A DNA stretch of 64,000 nt from Cytophagales bacterium (lineage in GTDB: Bacteria; Bacteroidota; Bacteroidia; Cytophagales; Cyclobacteriaceae): positions 1 through 64,000 of the forward strand of contig JAFLBR010000021.1 of the NCBI GenBank assembly GCA_017303795.1, written 5' to 3'. This document shows positions 8,030-16,167 of the stretch, in pieces. The first letter of the stretch is position 1, and the number at the start of each line of letters is the position of its first letter. Under the pieces are notes generated by a model. The model worked only from the letters and a program-made list of their open reading frames with translations, was not told the origin of the DNA and did no database searches. A program made the translations under genes and the position numbers.

Positions 8030-8896
8030 ATGAAATTATTCAAGCGAACAGATACGTTCAACTATCAGCAACAGCGGATCTGTGTTACCTGCGCTAGTTC
8101 ATTTACAGGAAAGTACTGCGGAGTTTGTGGCGAAAAAGTACTTGAACCCGGAGAAAAATCGTTTGTGGATTTTTTAGCAGGAGTTGTGAACGCCTTCACG
8201 TTTCTGGATGGAAAATTTGCGAAGTCCTTTCGGTTGATGCTTGTACGCCCCGGTGGATTCTCGAAAGCTTTTTCCTACGGCATTCGCCAGCCGTACATGA
8301 AACCAGTGTCTCTGTTCTTTGTTGCCAACTTCATCTTCTTTCTTTTTCCATTTGCTACATCCAATACCTTTAGCACCCCTTTAAAGTACCAGCCGAATAT
8401 GCAGTTGTACGGAAAATCTGCCGAAGAACTAATTAGCGCGAAGGTAGTTGCCGACAATATTTCATTTGATGAGCTCGCTGTTCTTTATCAACAGCAGTCG
8501 AACAGTCTTGCTAAATTACTGATGGTGGTGATGGTGGTGCTGTTTGCTATCCCGTTGATGATTCTAAACTATCGTAAGCACCTGTACTTAGCCGATCATT
8601 TGTACCTATCGTTTGAGTTCAATGCGTTTTTCATTTTCGTGAATATGATTCTGCTGTCAACCCTTGTTGGCATATTATTCTTATTACCGATTAAGTCGGC
8701 TTTCATTAATGATGTTTTCTTTTCGCGGGTATTTGCGCTTACTACTTTCTATTTCCTGCTCCGCGCTCAGAGCGAGTTCTATGCTCAACGGTGGTGGGTA
8801 GCCATCACAAAATCAATTGTACTGACCTTTTCTTTGCAGTATGTGTTTAGTGCATACAAAGGAATTCTTTTTTACATCACTATGTGGACTATTTAG
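8030..8896 (+). CDS. DUF3667-type membrane protein with zinc ribbon
   Basis: 288 residues. A CxxC...CGxC zinc-ribbon-like start (ICVTCASSFTGKYCGVCGEKV, residues about 17-38) is followed by the DUF3667 signature region, FLDGKFAKSFRLMLVRPG, then at least four membrane helices (around 85-105, 160-180, 195-220, 230-260). DUF3667 proteins are common in Bacteroidota and have no assigned biochemical role. Its last 8 bp overlap the end of the convergent lipoprotein gene. Confidence 0.8.
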   Translation: MKLFKRTDTFNYQQQRICVTCASSFTGKYCGVCGEKVLEPGEKSFVDFLAGVVNAFTFLDGKFAKSFRLMLVRPGGFSKAFSYGIRQPYMKPVSLFFVANFIFFLFPFATSNTFSTPLKYQPNMQLYGKSAEELISAKVVADNISFDELAVLYQQQSNSLAKLLMVVMVVLFAIPLMILNYRKHLYLADHLYLSFEFNAFFIFVNMILLSTLVGILFLLPIKSAFINDVFFSRVFALTTFYFLLRAQSEFYAQRWWVAITKSIVLTFSLQYVFSAYKGILFYITMWTI

Positions 8897-9845
8897 TTGT
8901 TCGATTTTTCAGTATTTTATTCCTCTTGCCGGAAAGAATCAACCCCTTCTTTCCAATTAGCCACACCTTAGATTTATGTGTCACAACACGATGCACATCA
9001 CTTTTAATCTCCAAAGTATTCCAACTCAAACCATTATCATACGAAATCAAAACGTTATTAGCTCCTGTTGTTTTATCGCCTGCCAGCAGAATACTATGGT
9101 CATTTAGTCTCTGCACTTGTCGTAACCTGTTCGTGCTTACTTTTTGTACGTGCCAGGTGTAACCGGCATCTGTACTGCTTAGCAAGTTTCCTTTGAATCC
9201 AGTGGAGAGTAAATTGTTTTCACCCGCTATAGTTAGGCCGCGAAGTTGACCACAGCTTTTCAGACTATCAGAGAACGATTCAATCCAATCCGTTCCGTTC
9301 TTTGATGTATAGATTTTATCGGTAGCCGATGCCCACCATGTTCCATCAGTCGTTTTTACTAAATTGAAAAACAAGGCAGGCGCGGCATGTTTTGTCCAAC
9401 TAAAGCCACCATCAACAGACGTATAAATGTAATTTTGTATTTGTGTTCCTTTTCTGACATGGCCGCTAAGCCAGCCTTGATCAGAATCATGCCAGAACAT
9501 GGAGTAGAATAATAGATTATGACTTTCATCAGCATCAACTTCTAGCTTTTCCCATTGCCTGCCGCCATCTGTTGTTTTTAACAACGTGCCTCGCTCGCCT
9601 ACCAACCAACCTTGCTTGCTATCTAAAAATTGAATCTCTTCAAAAAACAACGAATCGAGTTTCGCTACGGGCTTCCAGCTTCTGCCAGAATTACTTGTTT
9701 TGAAAACCTGACCTGTTCCATATGAAACAATCCAGCCTTCGTTTTTGTGAAACGTGATTTCGTGGAGGTCGATGGGGTCTGGCAGTGATCGATCCGTCCA
9801 TACCCGACAGGAACTTACCAGTAACAAGAGCAGTAACCAGCGCAT
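8889..9845 (-). CDS. YCF48/BNR-type beta-propeller lipoprotein
   Basis: 318 residues. A lipobox LLVSSC at the N-terminus (Cys near residue 13) predicts a lipoprotein. The body repeats the photosystem II assembly factor YCF48/BNR pattern: GTGQVFKTSNSGRSW, GERGTLLKTTDGGRQW, YIYTSVDGGFSW, and GNLLSSTDAGYTW. Such propellers bind proteins or act as stress sensors. It is the last gene of a four-gene kinase/regulator operon; its ATG overlaps the regulator stop by one base (TGATG). May be a surface sensor or the output of that system. Confidence 0.8.
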   Translation of the reverse strand: MRWLLLLLLVSSCRVWTDRSLPDPIDLHEITFHKNEGWIVSYGTGQVFKTSNSGRSWKPVAKLDSLFFEEIQFLDSKQGWLVGERGTLLKTTDGGRQWEKLEVDADESHNLLFYSMFWHDSDQGWLSGHVRKGTQIQNYIYTSVDGGFSWTKHAAPALFFNLVKTTDGTWWASATDKIYTSKNGTDWIESFSDSLKSCGQLRGLTIAGENNLLSTGFKGNLLSSTDAGYTWHVQKVSTNRLRQVQRLNDHSILLAGDKTTGANNVLISYDNGLSWNTLEIKSDVHRVVTHKSKVWLIGKKGLILSGKRNKILKNRTTK

Positions 9846-10564
9846 CAGGTGCGAGTCAAGTGGCCTAACAACTCCTTCTTATAAAAACTACCGATGGGTA
9901 TGGTTACTCCGCCCTCTAGTTTCACTTCGTTATTAATCATTTTTTTAATTCCATTGATGGGAATGATATAGGATTTATGAACGCGTGAAAAAGGATAGGG
10001 CTTGAGAATTTCTTCTATCACAGACATCTTTTCATGTACAATAAGCGGATGTTTTCCTGTATGTATTTTTACATAATTTCCGTAGGCTTCAATGTAGCGG
10101 ATACTGGTTACTTCCACTTTGGCAAACTCACTTCCAGATTTGAAGAAAAGAAATGGTTCTGCTGGAGTTGCTGTTTCAACTGTTGTGTTCGTTGCGCTTT
10201 CGTTGCCAATGGCTCTGCCAACAGCTTTCAGAAAACGTTCAAAGCGAATGGGCTTCACCAGGTAATCCGTTACACCTACTTCAAATCCTTCAACCGCATA
10301 TTCGCTAAAGGCGGTTGTTAAAATGATGGCCGGGCGTTTGTCCAGAAATCGAATAAGTTCAAGGCCGCTGATCTCTGGCATCTTAATATCGCAGAAGAGA
10401 ATATCCACGCGCTTTTTCTGAAGGATGGGCAGCGCTTCAATGGCATTCTTGCAACTTGCAACCAGACTAAGCGTGGGGATACGCTTAATGTATTCTTCCA
10501 GCACTTCACGAGCCAGTGGCTCATCATCTACTACAAGGCAAGGCTTGGGTGCTTCTTGGTTCAT
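9845..10564 (-). CDS. LytTR-family response regulator
   Basis: 239 residues from ATG at 10564; a GTG at 10570 would overlap the previous stop by four bases. Receiver domain about 8-122 with DDEP near the start, phosphoacceptor Asp in LFCDIKMPEISG, Thr in LTTAFSEYA and Lys in DYLVKPIRF. LytTR DNA-binding domain about 140-235 with YIEAYGNYVKI and FSRVHKSYIIP. It would be phosphorylated by the LytS-type kinase encoded two genes upstream. A 205-residue secreted protein lies between kinase and regulator. Confidence 0.92.
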   Translation of the reverse strand: MNQEAPKPCLVVDDEPLAREVLEEYIKRIPTLSLVASCKNAIEALPILQKKRVDILFCDIKMPEISGLELIRFLDKRPAIILTTAFSEYAVEGFEVGVTDYLVKPIRFERFLKAVGRAIGNESATNTTVETATPAEPFLFFKSGSEFAKVEVTSIRYIEAYGNYVKIHTGKHPLIVHEKMSVIEEILKPYPFSRVHKSYIIPINGIKKMINNEVKLEGGVTIPIGSFYKKELLGHLTRT

Positions 10565-10566
10565 CG

Positions 10567-11184
10567 TCACTGCTTTAACAAAAAGAGTTTATTGTCTATA
10601 GTCCGAGCTTTAATATCAATGGCCTTCCAGTGAATAACGTATTCATCTGTTTCAATACGATGTTCTGTCCACAGTGATTTGGAAAATGCAAAGACCGTGT
10701 TTAAATGATTGTAGTGCCATCGTCTAAACACGGAGGGGTCAATCATAAGTTGATCTGAATCAAACCTGAAATCAGAACGTGAGGTTGAGCCATTTCCGTA
10801 GGCTTGTGTTAGCAACAACTTCTTACTTTCACCATGATTGATCTCTACTAAATAAGATACAGGTTTGGTTAAATCGGTAGTAATAGTCTTTTCAATGCCC
10901 TTCTGATTCACCAGCATCATCCGCTGGTTGGAGTCGACCCGGTAAACATGCCTTTTGGTTTCCGTGCCGTTAAAATCAAAACGAAAATTGCCCTTGCTAT
11001 AGAAGAGCTCAGCCGTATCGCCATACAAGGTTGAGAAGTTGCTTACGTCAAAATTGTTTTTGGCACTGTATTCAATTTTGTACGTAATCTTCCCTTCAAA
11101 TTGATTGGCTGTTTTAATTGCTTGAGCCTTACTGTGAAAAGCAGGTACAAGAAGCAAAAATAGAAAGCACCTTATCGCGTTCAT
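10567..11184 (-). CDS. secreted GLPGLI/DUF4412-like hypothetical protein
   Basis: 205 residues from the ATG at 11184, which overlaps the kinase stop (ATGA) and gives a signal peptide (MNAIRCFLFLLLVPAFHSKAQ); the frame extends to 11205. The mature part begins NQFEGKITYKIEYSA, then beta strands with GNFRFDFNGTETKRHVYRVD and MMLVNQKGIEKTI, a pattern like GLPGLI and DUF4412 periplasmic or outer-membrane proteins. Its place between kinase and regulator suggests it belongs to the signalling system, perhaps as a periplasmic accessory. Family assignment is by resemblance. Confidence 0.6.
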   Translation of the reverse strand: MNAIRCFLFLLLVPAFHSKAQAIKTANQFEGKITYKIEYSAKNNFDVSNFSTLYGDTAELFYSKGNFRFDFNGTETKRHVYRVDSNQRMMLVNQKGIEKTITTDLTKPVSYLVEINHGESKKLLLTQAYGNGSTSRSDFRFDSDQLMIDPSVFRRWHYNHLNTVFAFSKSLWTEHRIETDEYVIHWKAIDIKARTIDNKLFLLKQ

Positions 11185-12212
11185 GAATTGATCAGTTTGA
11201 TCCATAGATTAGCGACAAATCTTTCCTCCCCTTCATCGATGTTCAGTTCATAATTGTCTGGATACAACAGATCGAGCCGCCTTCGCAAATTTGCAAGGCC
11301 AATACCGGATGGATGGTTTGTGTCACTCACTGCCCTGTGAACCGGCTTTGTATTTTGCACACGAAAGAACAATTGGTCATTTTGGAGCGAAAGTGCTACC
11401 TCCAGCCAAATGTTTTCGGTTTGGGTTTCGATGCCATGCTTAAATGCATTTTCAACTAAGGGTAACATAAGCAACGGAGCGATTTGCACATTTTTCAAAT
11501 TACCTTGTTGATGAAATTCAATGTGCGCACCTGCATTCAGCCGTAGCTTTTCCAAGTCAATATAGCGTTCTATGTGTTCTGCTTCTTGTTGAAGGCTCAC
11601 CAACGGTTGTCCAGTCACCTGAGTCATATAGCGCATGAGTTCCGATAGTTTCAGCACTACTTCGGGTGCTGATTGTGATTGTTTCAGGGTAAGTGAGTAC
11701 AGGTTGTTAAGTGTGTTAAAAAGAAAGTGTGGGTTCACCTGAGATCGCAACGCCTGTACTTCGGCTGTTTGTTGTGCTACTTTAAGTTCCTGTATGGTGA
11801 AGTAATTTCTAACTCCTTCCTTGAAAAACTTGGCACCCGTTGCCAGCGAGTGCAACACCAGTGTGCTAAAGAAGAACGTGTAAAAAAAAGGATTATCAAG
11901 TATGCCGGTTAGTATGTAGGTCTGCACAATGGCAAAAGAGCCGACCACTATCAACAGGGTAACTGATAGTAAGTAATAAAGTACTTTACCTTTTTGAAAG
12001 AATCGTGGATATAAAAAGTAAATATTGAAATACACCTGGGGTACATACACTGCGAGGTAGATGGCAAAGTATTCTATCAGGTAGCTAAGCTCATAGCTTT
12101 TGAATACTGACGTGTAAGCACGGCCAATAATGAGTGACCAGAACACCATGTGGTGCAGCCACCGAGCGTTGGCCAACCATCGCAGAAAGCTATTATTCTC
12201 CAGTTTTGTCAC
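11181..12212 (-). CDS. LytS-type sensor histidine kinase
   Basis: 343 residues starting with GTG at 12212; no nearer ATG leaves the first membrane helix intact. Four membrane helices (about 18-125) precede a short coiled coil. The His_kinase (PF06580) box NPHFLFNTLNNL with the phosphoacceptor His is near residue 160. A GHKL ATPase domain follows, with the N box MLPLVENAFKHG and the G box SGIGLANLRRRLD. No separate sensor domain. First gene of the coupled operon 12212 to 8889. Confidence 0.92.
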   Translation of the reverse strand: MTKLENNSFLRWLANARWLHHMVFWSLIIGRAYTSVFKSYELSYLIEYFAIYLAVYVPQVYFNIYFLYPRFFQKGKVLYYLLSVTLLIVVGSFAIVQTYILTGILDNPFFYTFFFSTLVLHSLATGAKFFKEGVRNYFTIQELKVAQQTAEVQALRSQVNPHFLFNTLNNLYSLTLKQSQSAPEVVLKLSELMRYMTQVTGQPLVSLQQEAEHIERYIDLEKLRLNAGAHIEFHQQGNLKNVQIAPLLMLPLVENAFKHGIETQTENIWLEVALSLQNDQLFFRVQNTKPVHRAVSDTNHPSGIGLANLRRRLDLLYPDNYELNIDEGEERFVANLWIKLINS

Positions 12213-12232
12213 AAAGTTTCGTTGAGCTTAGA

Positions 12233-13456
12233 TCACTTAATATAGGAAGACGGTGAAACTTTTGGAAATACAACCAGCACATCGTAACCATTGACAATGG
12301 TTCGGATGATGCCTGCATCAATCTGAATTTTGCCTTGGTTCCAGGCTTTGCGTAACGACCGTAGATCCACGACCATTACCTCATTCGATTTATGCAAATC
12401 AAACAAGGGATAAAGTGCATTCAAGTGACTGTTTTTATCTGCGCTTGAAAATGTTCTGTTATGACTTTGTTGAAAAGATGGTGAGAAAGTATTGGTTGTA
12501 CCTTCTTTGCCCAGCGTAAGTATATGCAGGGTATTTTGAGCATTGGCATCCGCCAGATTTTTAGCCAGGTTTCCAATGTCATCGTTACCCATGAAACTTC
12601 CCGTACTGGCGGAATGGTTGGCTCCGAATTTGAAAAAGACTTTCCCCTTAGCGTTATTCAGATGTTCCTGATAAACACTCAATAGATTTTTCTTCATAAG
12701 ACTGATTCGGGTGCTGTGACCTGTCCGCTGATTCAAATATATCTGTTGACTGACTTTTAATTGCGCAATCATGTCTTTGGCTGCAGCCGGTTCATTTGTA
12801 AAAGCATCGTCCAGTCTCTTAAAATTCTCTGTTGAAAGCGAGGGCAGAAACATTTCTTCCAACTTGCCTGCCTCAATCGCCTCACGATCTTTTTCATAAG
12901 CAGCTTTCGCAAATTCGGTTGCTATTACTTTCCCCTGCTTGGTTGTTGCTTTGGTGTGCAGCAAGTTGAAGAAAAGCGAAGACGACAATAAAGACACCTG
13001 ATCAATACCAGTAAATGTAATCTTCGACTTTGCACTTCTTTGAATGAAATCAAACTCAGCATCTGCACTATAAAACGAATAATTGAATGGGTGCAGTTTC
13101 AAAGCTGTCATTGCTTCCGTGGTCGATAACCTTGAAACTCTATTCAACTCTTCAGCAGTGTATGGGTCAACTTCAAGAACAACCGTAACTGATTTAAGGA
13201 TGCTTACAACTTGCTCGCAGAAAAATGGTATTTCTTTGGTGCCGTGTTCCTCGCCAACAAGAACATAATCGGCATTACTGATTAGATTGGTTAGCAAACC
13301 CCAACCAGTTCCTTCATACATGTTGTTCAGAATAGTGAATGATTTTGTATTTGCTTTCAGAGAATCTAACCATACAGATTGCTGCGCATATGAAGCTACA
13401 CTCATCAGGCAGCTAAAAGTTAAAAGCAACCCTTGGAATCTTATTTGTTTAATCAT
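12233..13456 (-). CDS. secreted erythromycin-esterase/ChaN-like protein
   Basis: 407 residues with a signal peptide ending VASYAQ. Early motif VLVGEEHGTKEIPFFCEQV resembles the conserved GExHG region of the EreA/ChaN/TraB-like fold, where E and H are active or metal-binding residues. A later FFKFGANHSAS and closing ILTLG strand also fit that fold. Family members include erythromycin esterases and haem-binding ChaN; the substrate here cannot be told. It lies 20 bp upstream of the kinase gene on the same strand, so may be part of that transcript. Confidence 0.6.
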   Translation of the reverse strand: MIKQIRFQGLLLTFSCLMSVASYAQQSVWLDSLKANTKSFTILNNMYEGTGWGLLTNLISNADYVLVGEEHGTKEIPFFCEQVVSILKSVTVVLEVDPYTAEELNRVSRLSTTEAMTALKLHPFNYSFYSADAEFDFIQRSAKSKITFTGIDQVSLLSSSLFFNLLHTKATTKQGKVIATEFAKAAYEKDREAIEAGKLEEMFLPSLSTENFKRLDDAFTNEPAAAKDMIAQLKVSQQIYLNQRTGHSTRISLMKKNLLSVYQEHLNNAKGKVFFKFGANHSASTGSFMGNDDIGNLAKNLADANAQNTLHILTLGKEGTTNTFSPSFQQSHNRTFSSADKNSHLNALYPLFDLHKSNEVMVVDLRSLRKAWNQGKIQIDAGIIRTIVNGYDVLVVFPKVSPSSYIK

Positions 13457-13487
13457 AATCGAAATTGGACAGTAGTGTAACGTATGC

Positions 13488-14117
13488 TTAAAGTTTTAAG
13501 ACTAGCCAATCATCGGCTTTATTGTTCTTTGCGCCATGCGGATACTCTTCTGCTTTCCATTGCCCTCCCTGCTTAAAGTTACTGTAGATAAACAGTTTCC
13601 ATTCGTTGCCTTTGAATTTCGAGCGGTCAATTTGAAATTCTTTACTTCGGGCAAATTTCATGGTACTGCAATCGCTGGGTCTGCACTTAAACCAACCATA
13701 GTTTGAAGTCCAGCCGATGTGATTAAACCAGCTATCATTTGGAAATACCTTAGCCCAATCAGGGTAGTTTCCGGTATCATCCGCTACCCGTTCGCCCAAT
13801 CGTCCGGAGGAATGAAGGTCAACAATTCCATCATCAGGTACAGAGATGTAAAGGCTCACGTAAGGTATAGAATCCGTTGGGTTATTGGCTTCAATGGCAA
13901 TAAATACATAATCACTATTCTTTTTAATGTGCAGAATGATGTTTGCTCCAAGTGGCAAATGGGTCGCATCATGCCATTCGCTTTTCGCACAGTTGCCGTC
14001 AATAAGCGGGGCTTTGCCTTTGGAAACGTTTATAGATTGCGTCCAGGCAGGTGTTCCTAAAATTATACTGATGACAACGAGTAGAAGTGTTATCTTTTTT
14101 AAGACAGTGCTTTTCAT
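13488..14117 (-). CDS. secreted CBM9-like sugar-binding-domain protein
   Basis: 209 residues with a signal peptide ending GTPAWTQ. The mature protein reads like a CBM9/DOMON-type beta sandwich: APLIDGNCAKSEWHDATHLPLG at the start, then DYVFIAIEANNP and PYVSLYISVPDD. These domains bind carbohydrates or cofactors at the cell surface. It is too short to hold a catalytic domain as well. Neighbouring genes on the same strand are also small secreted proteins. Confidence 0.6.
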   Translation of the reverse strand: MKSTVLKKITLLLVVISIILGTPAWTQSINVSKGKAPLIDGNCAKSEWHDATHLPLGANIILHIKKNSDYVFIAIEANNPTDSIPYVSLYISVPDDGIVDLHSSGRLGERVADDTGNYPDWAKVFPNDSWFNHIGWTSNYGWFKCRPSDCSTMKFARSKEFQIDRSKFKGNEWKLFIYSNFKQGGQWKAEEYPHGAKNNKADDWLVLKL

Positions 14118-14139
14118 AGCATTCTGGTGTTGAACTTTT

Positions 14140-14646
14140 TTATTGCTTATCTAACGTCATTTCAAAAAACTGAAACCAGTCATTTCCACGCTTCATTTCT
14201 CCGGTTTCATACCATTGCTTTTTTTCGTTCAAAAAAATTATGTATCGCATATTTTCGTTCGGGTACCAATAAAATTTATTATCAAGTAATTCTGCCTTAA
14301 AAACTCCACCACGACCAGTGGATAGAAATGAACTGAAATTATAATTCTTAGCCGACTTGTTATACGATACAATAGCTAAGGCATTGTGTGTGATCTCACC
14401 ATTATTTTTTCCAAGTCCTTCAATTAATATGGCTGTCCCATCCAGTTTAAATTTTATAGCTTCCGTCTGAGTAAATGCGTTCTTCTGTCCGTCACGACCC
14501 ATAACCCATCCGGCACCTGCCCAATCGCCTACAATAAATTCCAGTTTGGAAATGGCATCTTTTGCTTCTTTATCAGTCTCTACTTTTTGGGCGTGAGATA
14601 AGCCTGAGATAAAAAGCAATGTGAAAATCAATGTCAGTTTTTTCAT
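14140..14646 (-). CDS. secreted DUF1579-like protein
   Basis: 168 residues with a signal peptide ending GLSHAQ. The motif LEFIVGDWAGAGWVMG near residue 35 and TGEMKRGNDWFQFFEMTL at the end match the lipocalin-like DUF1579/heme-binding-like group, often annotated as hypothetical. Probably binds a small ligand outside the cytoplasm. Two bases separate it from the upstream FISUMP gene stop, so the two are likely cotranscribed. Confidence 0.65.
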   Translation of the reverse strand: MKKLTLIFTLLFISGLSHAQKVETDKEAKDAISKLEFIVGDWAGAGWVMGRDGQKNAFTQTEAIKFKLDGTAILIEGLGKNNGEITHNALAIVSYNKSAKNYNFSSFLSTGRGGVFKAELLDNKFYWYPNENMRYIIFLNEKKQWYETGEMKRGNDWFQFFEMTLDKQ

Positions 14647-14648
14647 AT

Positions 14649-15278
14649 TTAGTTTCGTTTATTTTTAATACACCTGCAATAATATCCATAGGCAGCACTG
14701 TTGGCGTAGGTAGGCTCAGCGTGCAGCGAATCAGTTGTGGCTTTGTAAAAATGGTAGCCGATAAACCTATTTCCGTTAAACCGCGGATCGGGATTGTTAG
14801 TCGATACTGTATCCGATGAGGTCCAAAAAATAGTCATTCTGTTAAATGCCACATCTTTTCCTTCTGGGGTTCTAAATCCGGCAAGGCTTATATTGAGGAA
14901 CGTTGAGTCAGAAACTTTTTTCTCTTCAACAATTCTGCCACCTCTTGTATTCAATGAACCTGGTACTTGTTTCATTAACCTGTTCCAATCTTGTTTGGAT
15001 GGAAGCCGCCAGCCGGGTGGGCAAGCAAGTTTGGCTGACGAGAGTGAATAAAGAAGGCCATGCTTTTGTAAGTTCTCTTCGCTGCTGTTAAAAGCATGGG
15101 TTAATGAATCTCCAGGAGGCTTATATCTTAAGTTTTCGGCAAACCAGTAATTCCCATCACTTTGAACAATCTTGTACTTATGTTTGTCCCGAGGATCGGT
15201 AAACACATTATCTTTCTTCAAGTAACCCGAAGCAAATGATATCAAAAGCGCAAACATGCTAAAAATGAAAACCTTCAT
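14649..15278 (-). CDS. FISUMP-domain secreted protein
   Basis: 209 residues from ATG at 15278 (frame open to 15299); the start was chosen for its signal sequence (MKVFIFSMFALLISFASG). It carries the Fibrobacter succinogenes major paralogous domain: DKHKYKIVQSDGNYWFAENLRY, GLLYSLSSAKLACPPGWRLPS and a final GYYCRCIKN, a two-Cys pattern. FISUMP proteins are exported and of unknown role, abundant in Bacteroidota. The odd palindrome copy 3 lies 43 bp upstream. Confidence 0.85.
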   Translation of the reverse strand: MKVFIFSMFALLISFASGYLKKDNVFTDPRDKHKYKIVQSDGNYWFAENLRYKPPGDSLTHAFNSSEENLQKHGLLYSLSSAKLACPPGWRLPSKQDWNRLMKQVPGSLNTRGGRIVEEKKVSDSTFLNISLAGFRTPEGKDVAFNRMTIFWTSSDTVSTNNPDPRFNGNRFIGYHFYKATTDSLHAEPTYANSAAYGYYCRCIKNKRN

Positions 15279-15320
15279 GAGGCCTAAAATACCAATCAAA
15301 GAAAGGTGCGCTCTAAATTT

Positions 15321-15350
15321 TTGATGAACTCAGTTCATCACTTTGTGATG
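15321..15350. promoter_or_regulatory. odd palindrome, copy 3, with interlocked hairpin
   Basis: TGATGAACT (15322-15330), central C, AGTTCATCA (15332-15340) is a perfect palindrome around one base. Its right arm also forms CATCAC (15336-15341) / GTGATG (15345-15350) with a 3-base loop, so two alternative hairpins share bases. It resembles the palindromes at 6340 and 7953 and sits just upstream of the FISUMP gene start. A repressor site or a switching RNA structure are both possible. Confidence 0.5.
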
Positions 15351-15366
15351 CCTTAATGCTGAAAGC

Positions 15367-15804
15367 CTAATCACTATTAAAAATATCAATCACGATTTTC
15401 CACAACCCAGCGTGTTTCTTCCAGATAGTCACATACTTTCCGGTTCTTAGCACTCCATCGGATTCAGTTCTAAATTGTCCGGTAAGATAGCCCATATCAC
15501 CTGACGCGGATAGTTCCACCTTAGTAGCTGCGGCAGAAAAAATTACTTTTCCTTTCGCATGCATAGCACTTACAAAGTTTCGGATTTCTGCAGGGGTTGA
15601 TAAAATCGGACCGTTTTGCACAAAAATTTGCCCGTCATCAGAAAAATAAGAGGCTGCTTTTTCCGGCTGATTGGTCATTATGGCCTCATTCCATTCCTTA
15701 TCCAACTGAAAAAGTAATTGCGAATCTGTTTGTGCCAGCATGGTAAACGTTGTAAATGAGTATAAGAATGATAAAACGAAAACTCTTTTTGCTAAACTCC
15801 GCAT
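15367..15804 (-). CDS. secreted NTF2-like (SnoaL/DUF4440) protein
   Basis: 145 residues with a signal peptide ending FTMLAQ. The NTF2-like fold is indicated by LLFQLDKEWNEAIMTNQPEKAASYFSDDG, the PAEIRNFVSAM helix and the closing GKYVTIWKKHAGLWKIVIDIFNSD, typical of DUF4440. Such proteins bind or isomerise small molecules; no catalytic residues can be assigned. Single-gene unit on the minus strand, divergent from the esterase gene at 16168. Confidence 0.75.
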   Translation of the reverse strand: MRSLAKRVFVLSFLYSFTTFTMLAQTDSQLLFQLDKEWNEAIMTNQPEKAASYFSDDGQIFVQNGPILSTPAEIRNFVSAMHAKGKVIFSAAATKVELSASGDMGYLTGQFRTESDGVLRTGKYVTIWKKHAGLWKIVIDIFNSD

Positions 15805-16167
15805 ATTCCTAAAAATAAGTAAATACTAGCCCTTCTTAACTACAGAAAAAGTACTTGCAGTGACGATTCTGAATGGAAGCTGGAGACAACTGACAAACCA
15901 AGTATAAACCTCTATTGATTGGATGAACTTGATATAAACACAAAGCACTTCTTTTATCAATAATAAGCTCGATTGAAACAAGGATTTATAAATATTAAAG
16001 GGCGATTATAAGATTTGTAGAATCCATTAAAGTAGAAGGGTACGTGGCGACATGAGCGGATTGGGTAGATTAGAAGTGTCAGGGTTGCTTTTTATAAGTA
16101 AGGACTCTGCACTTCTTTCTTTGGTAATTGTGTCAGTTGAAATCAATTTTAAAATAATTGCTAGTAC
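15805..16167. other. 363-bp divergent intergenic region
   Basis: This stretch separates the divergent NTF2-like and esterase genes and must hold both promoters. It is AT-rich. I see no convincing gene, strong hairpin or exact TAnnTTTG box in it. Confidence 0.4.
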
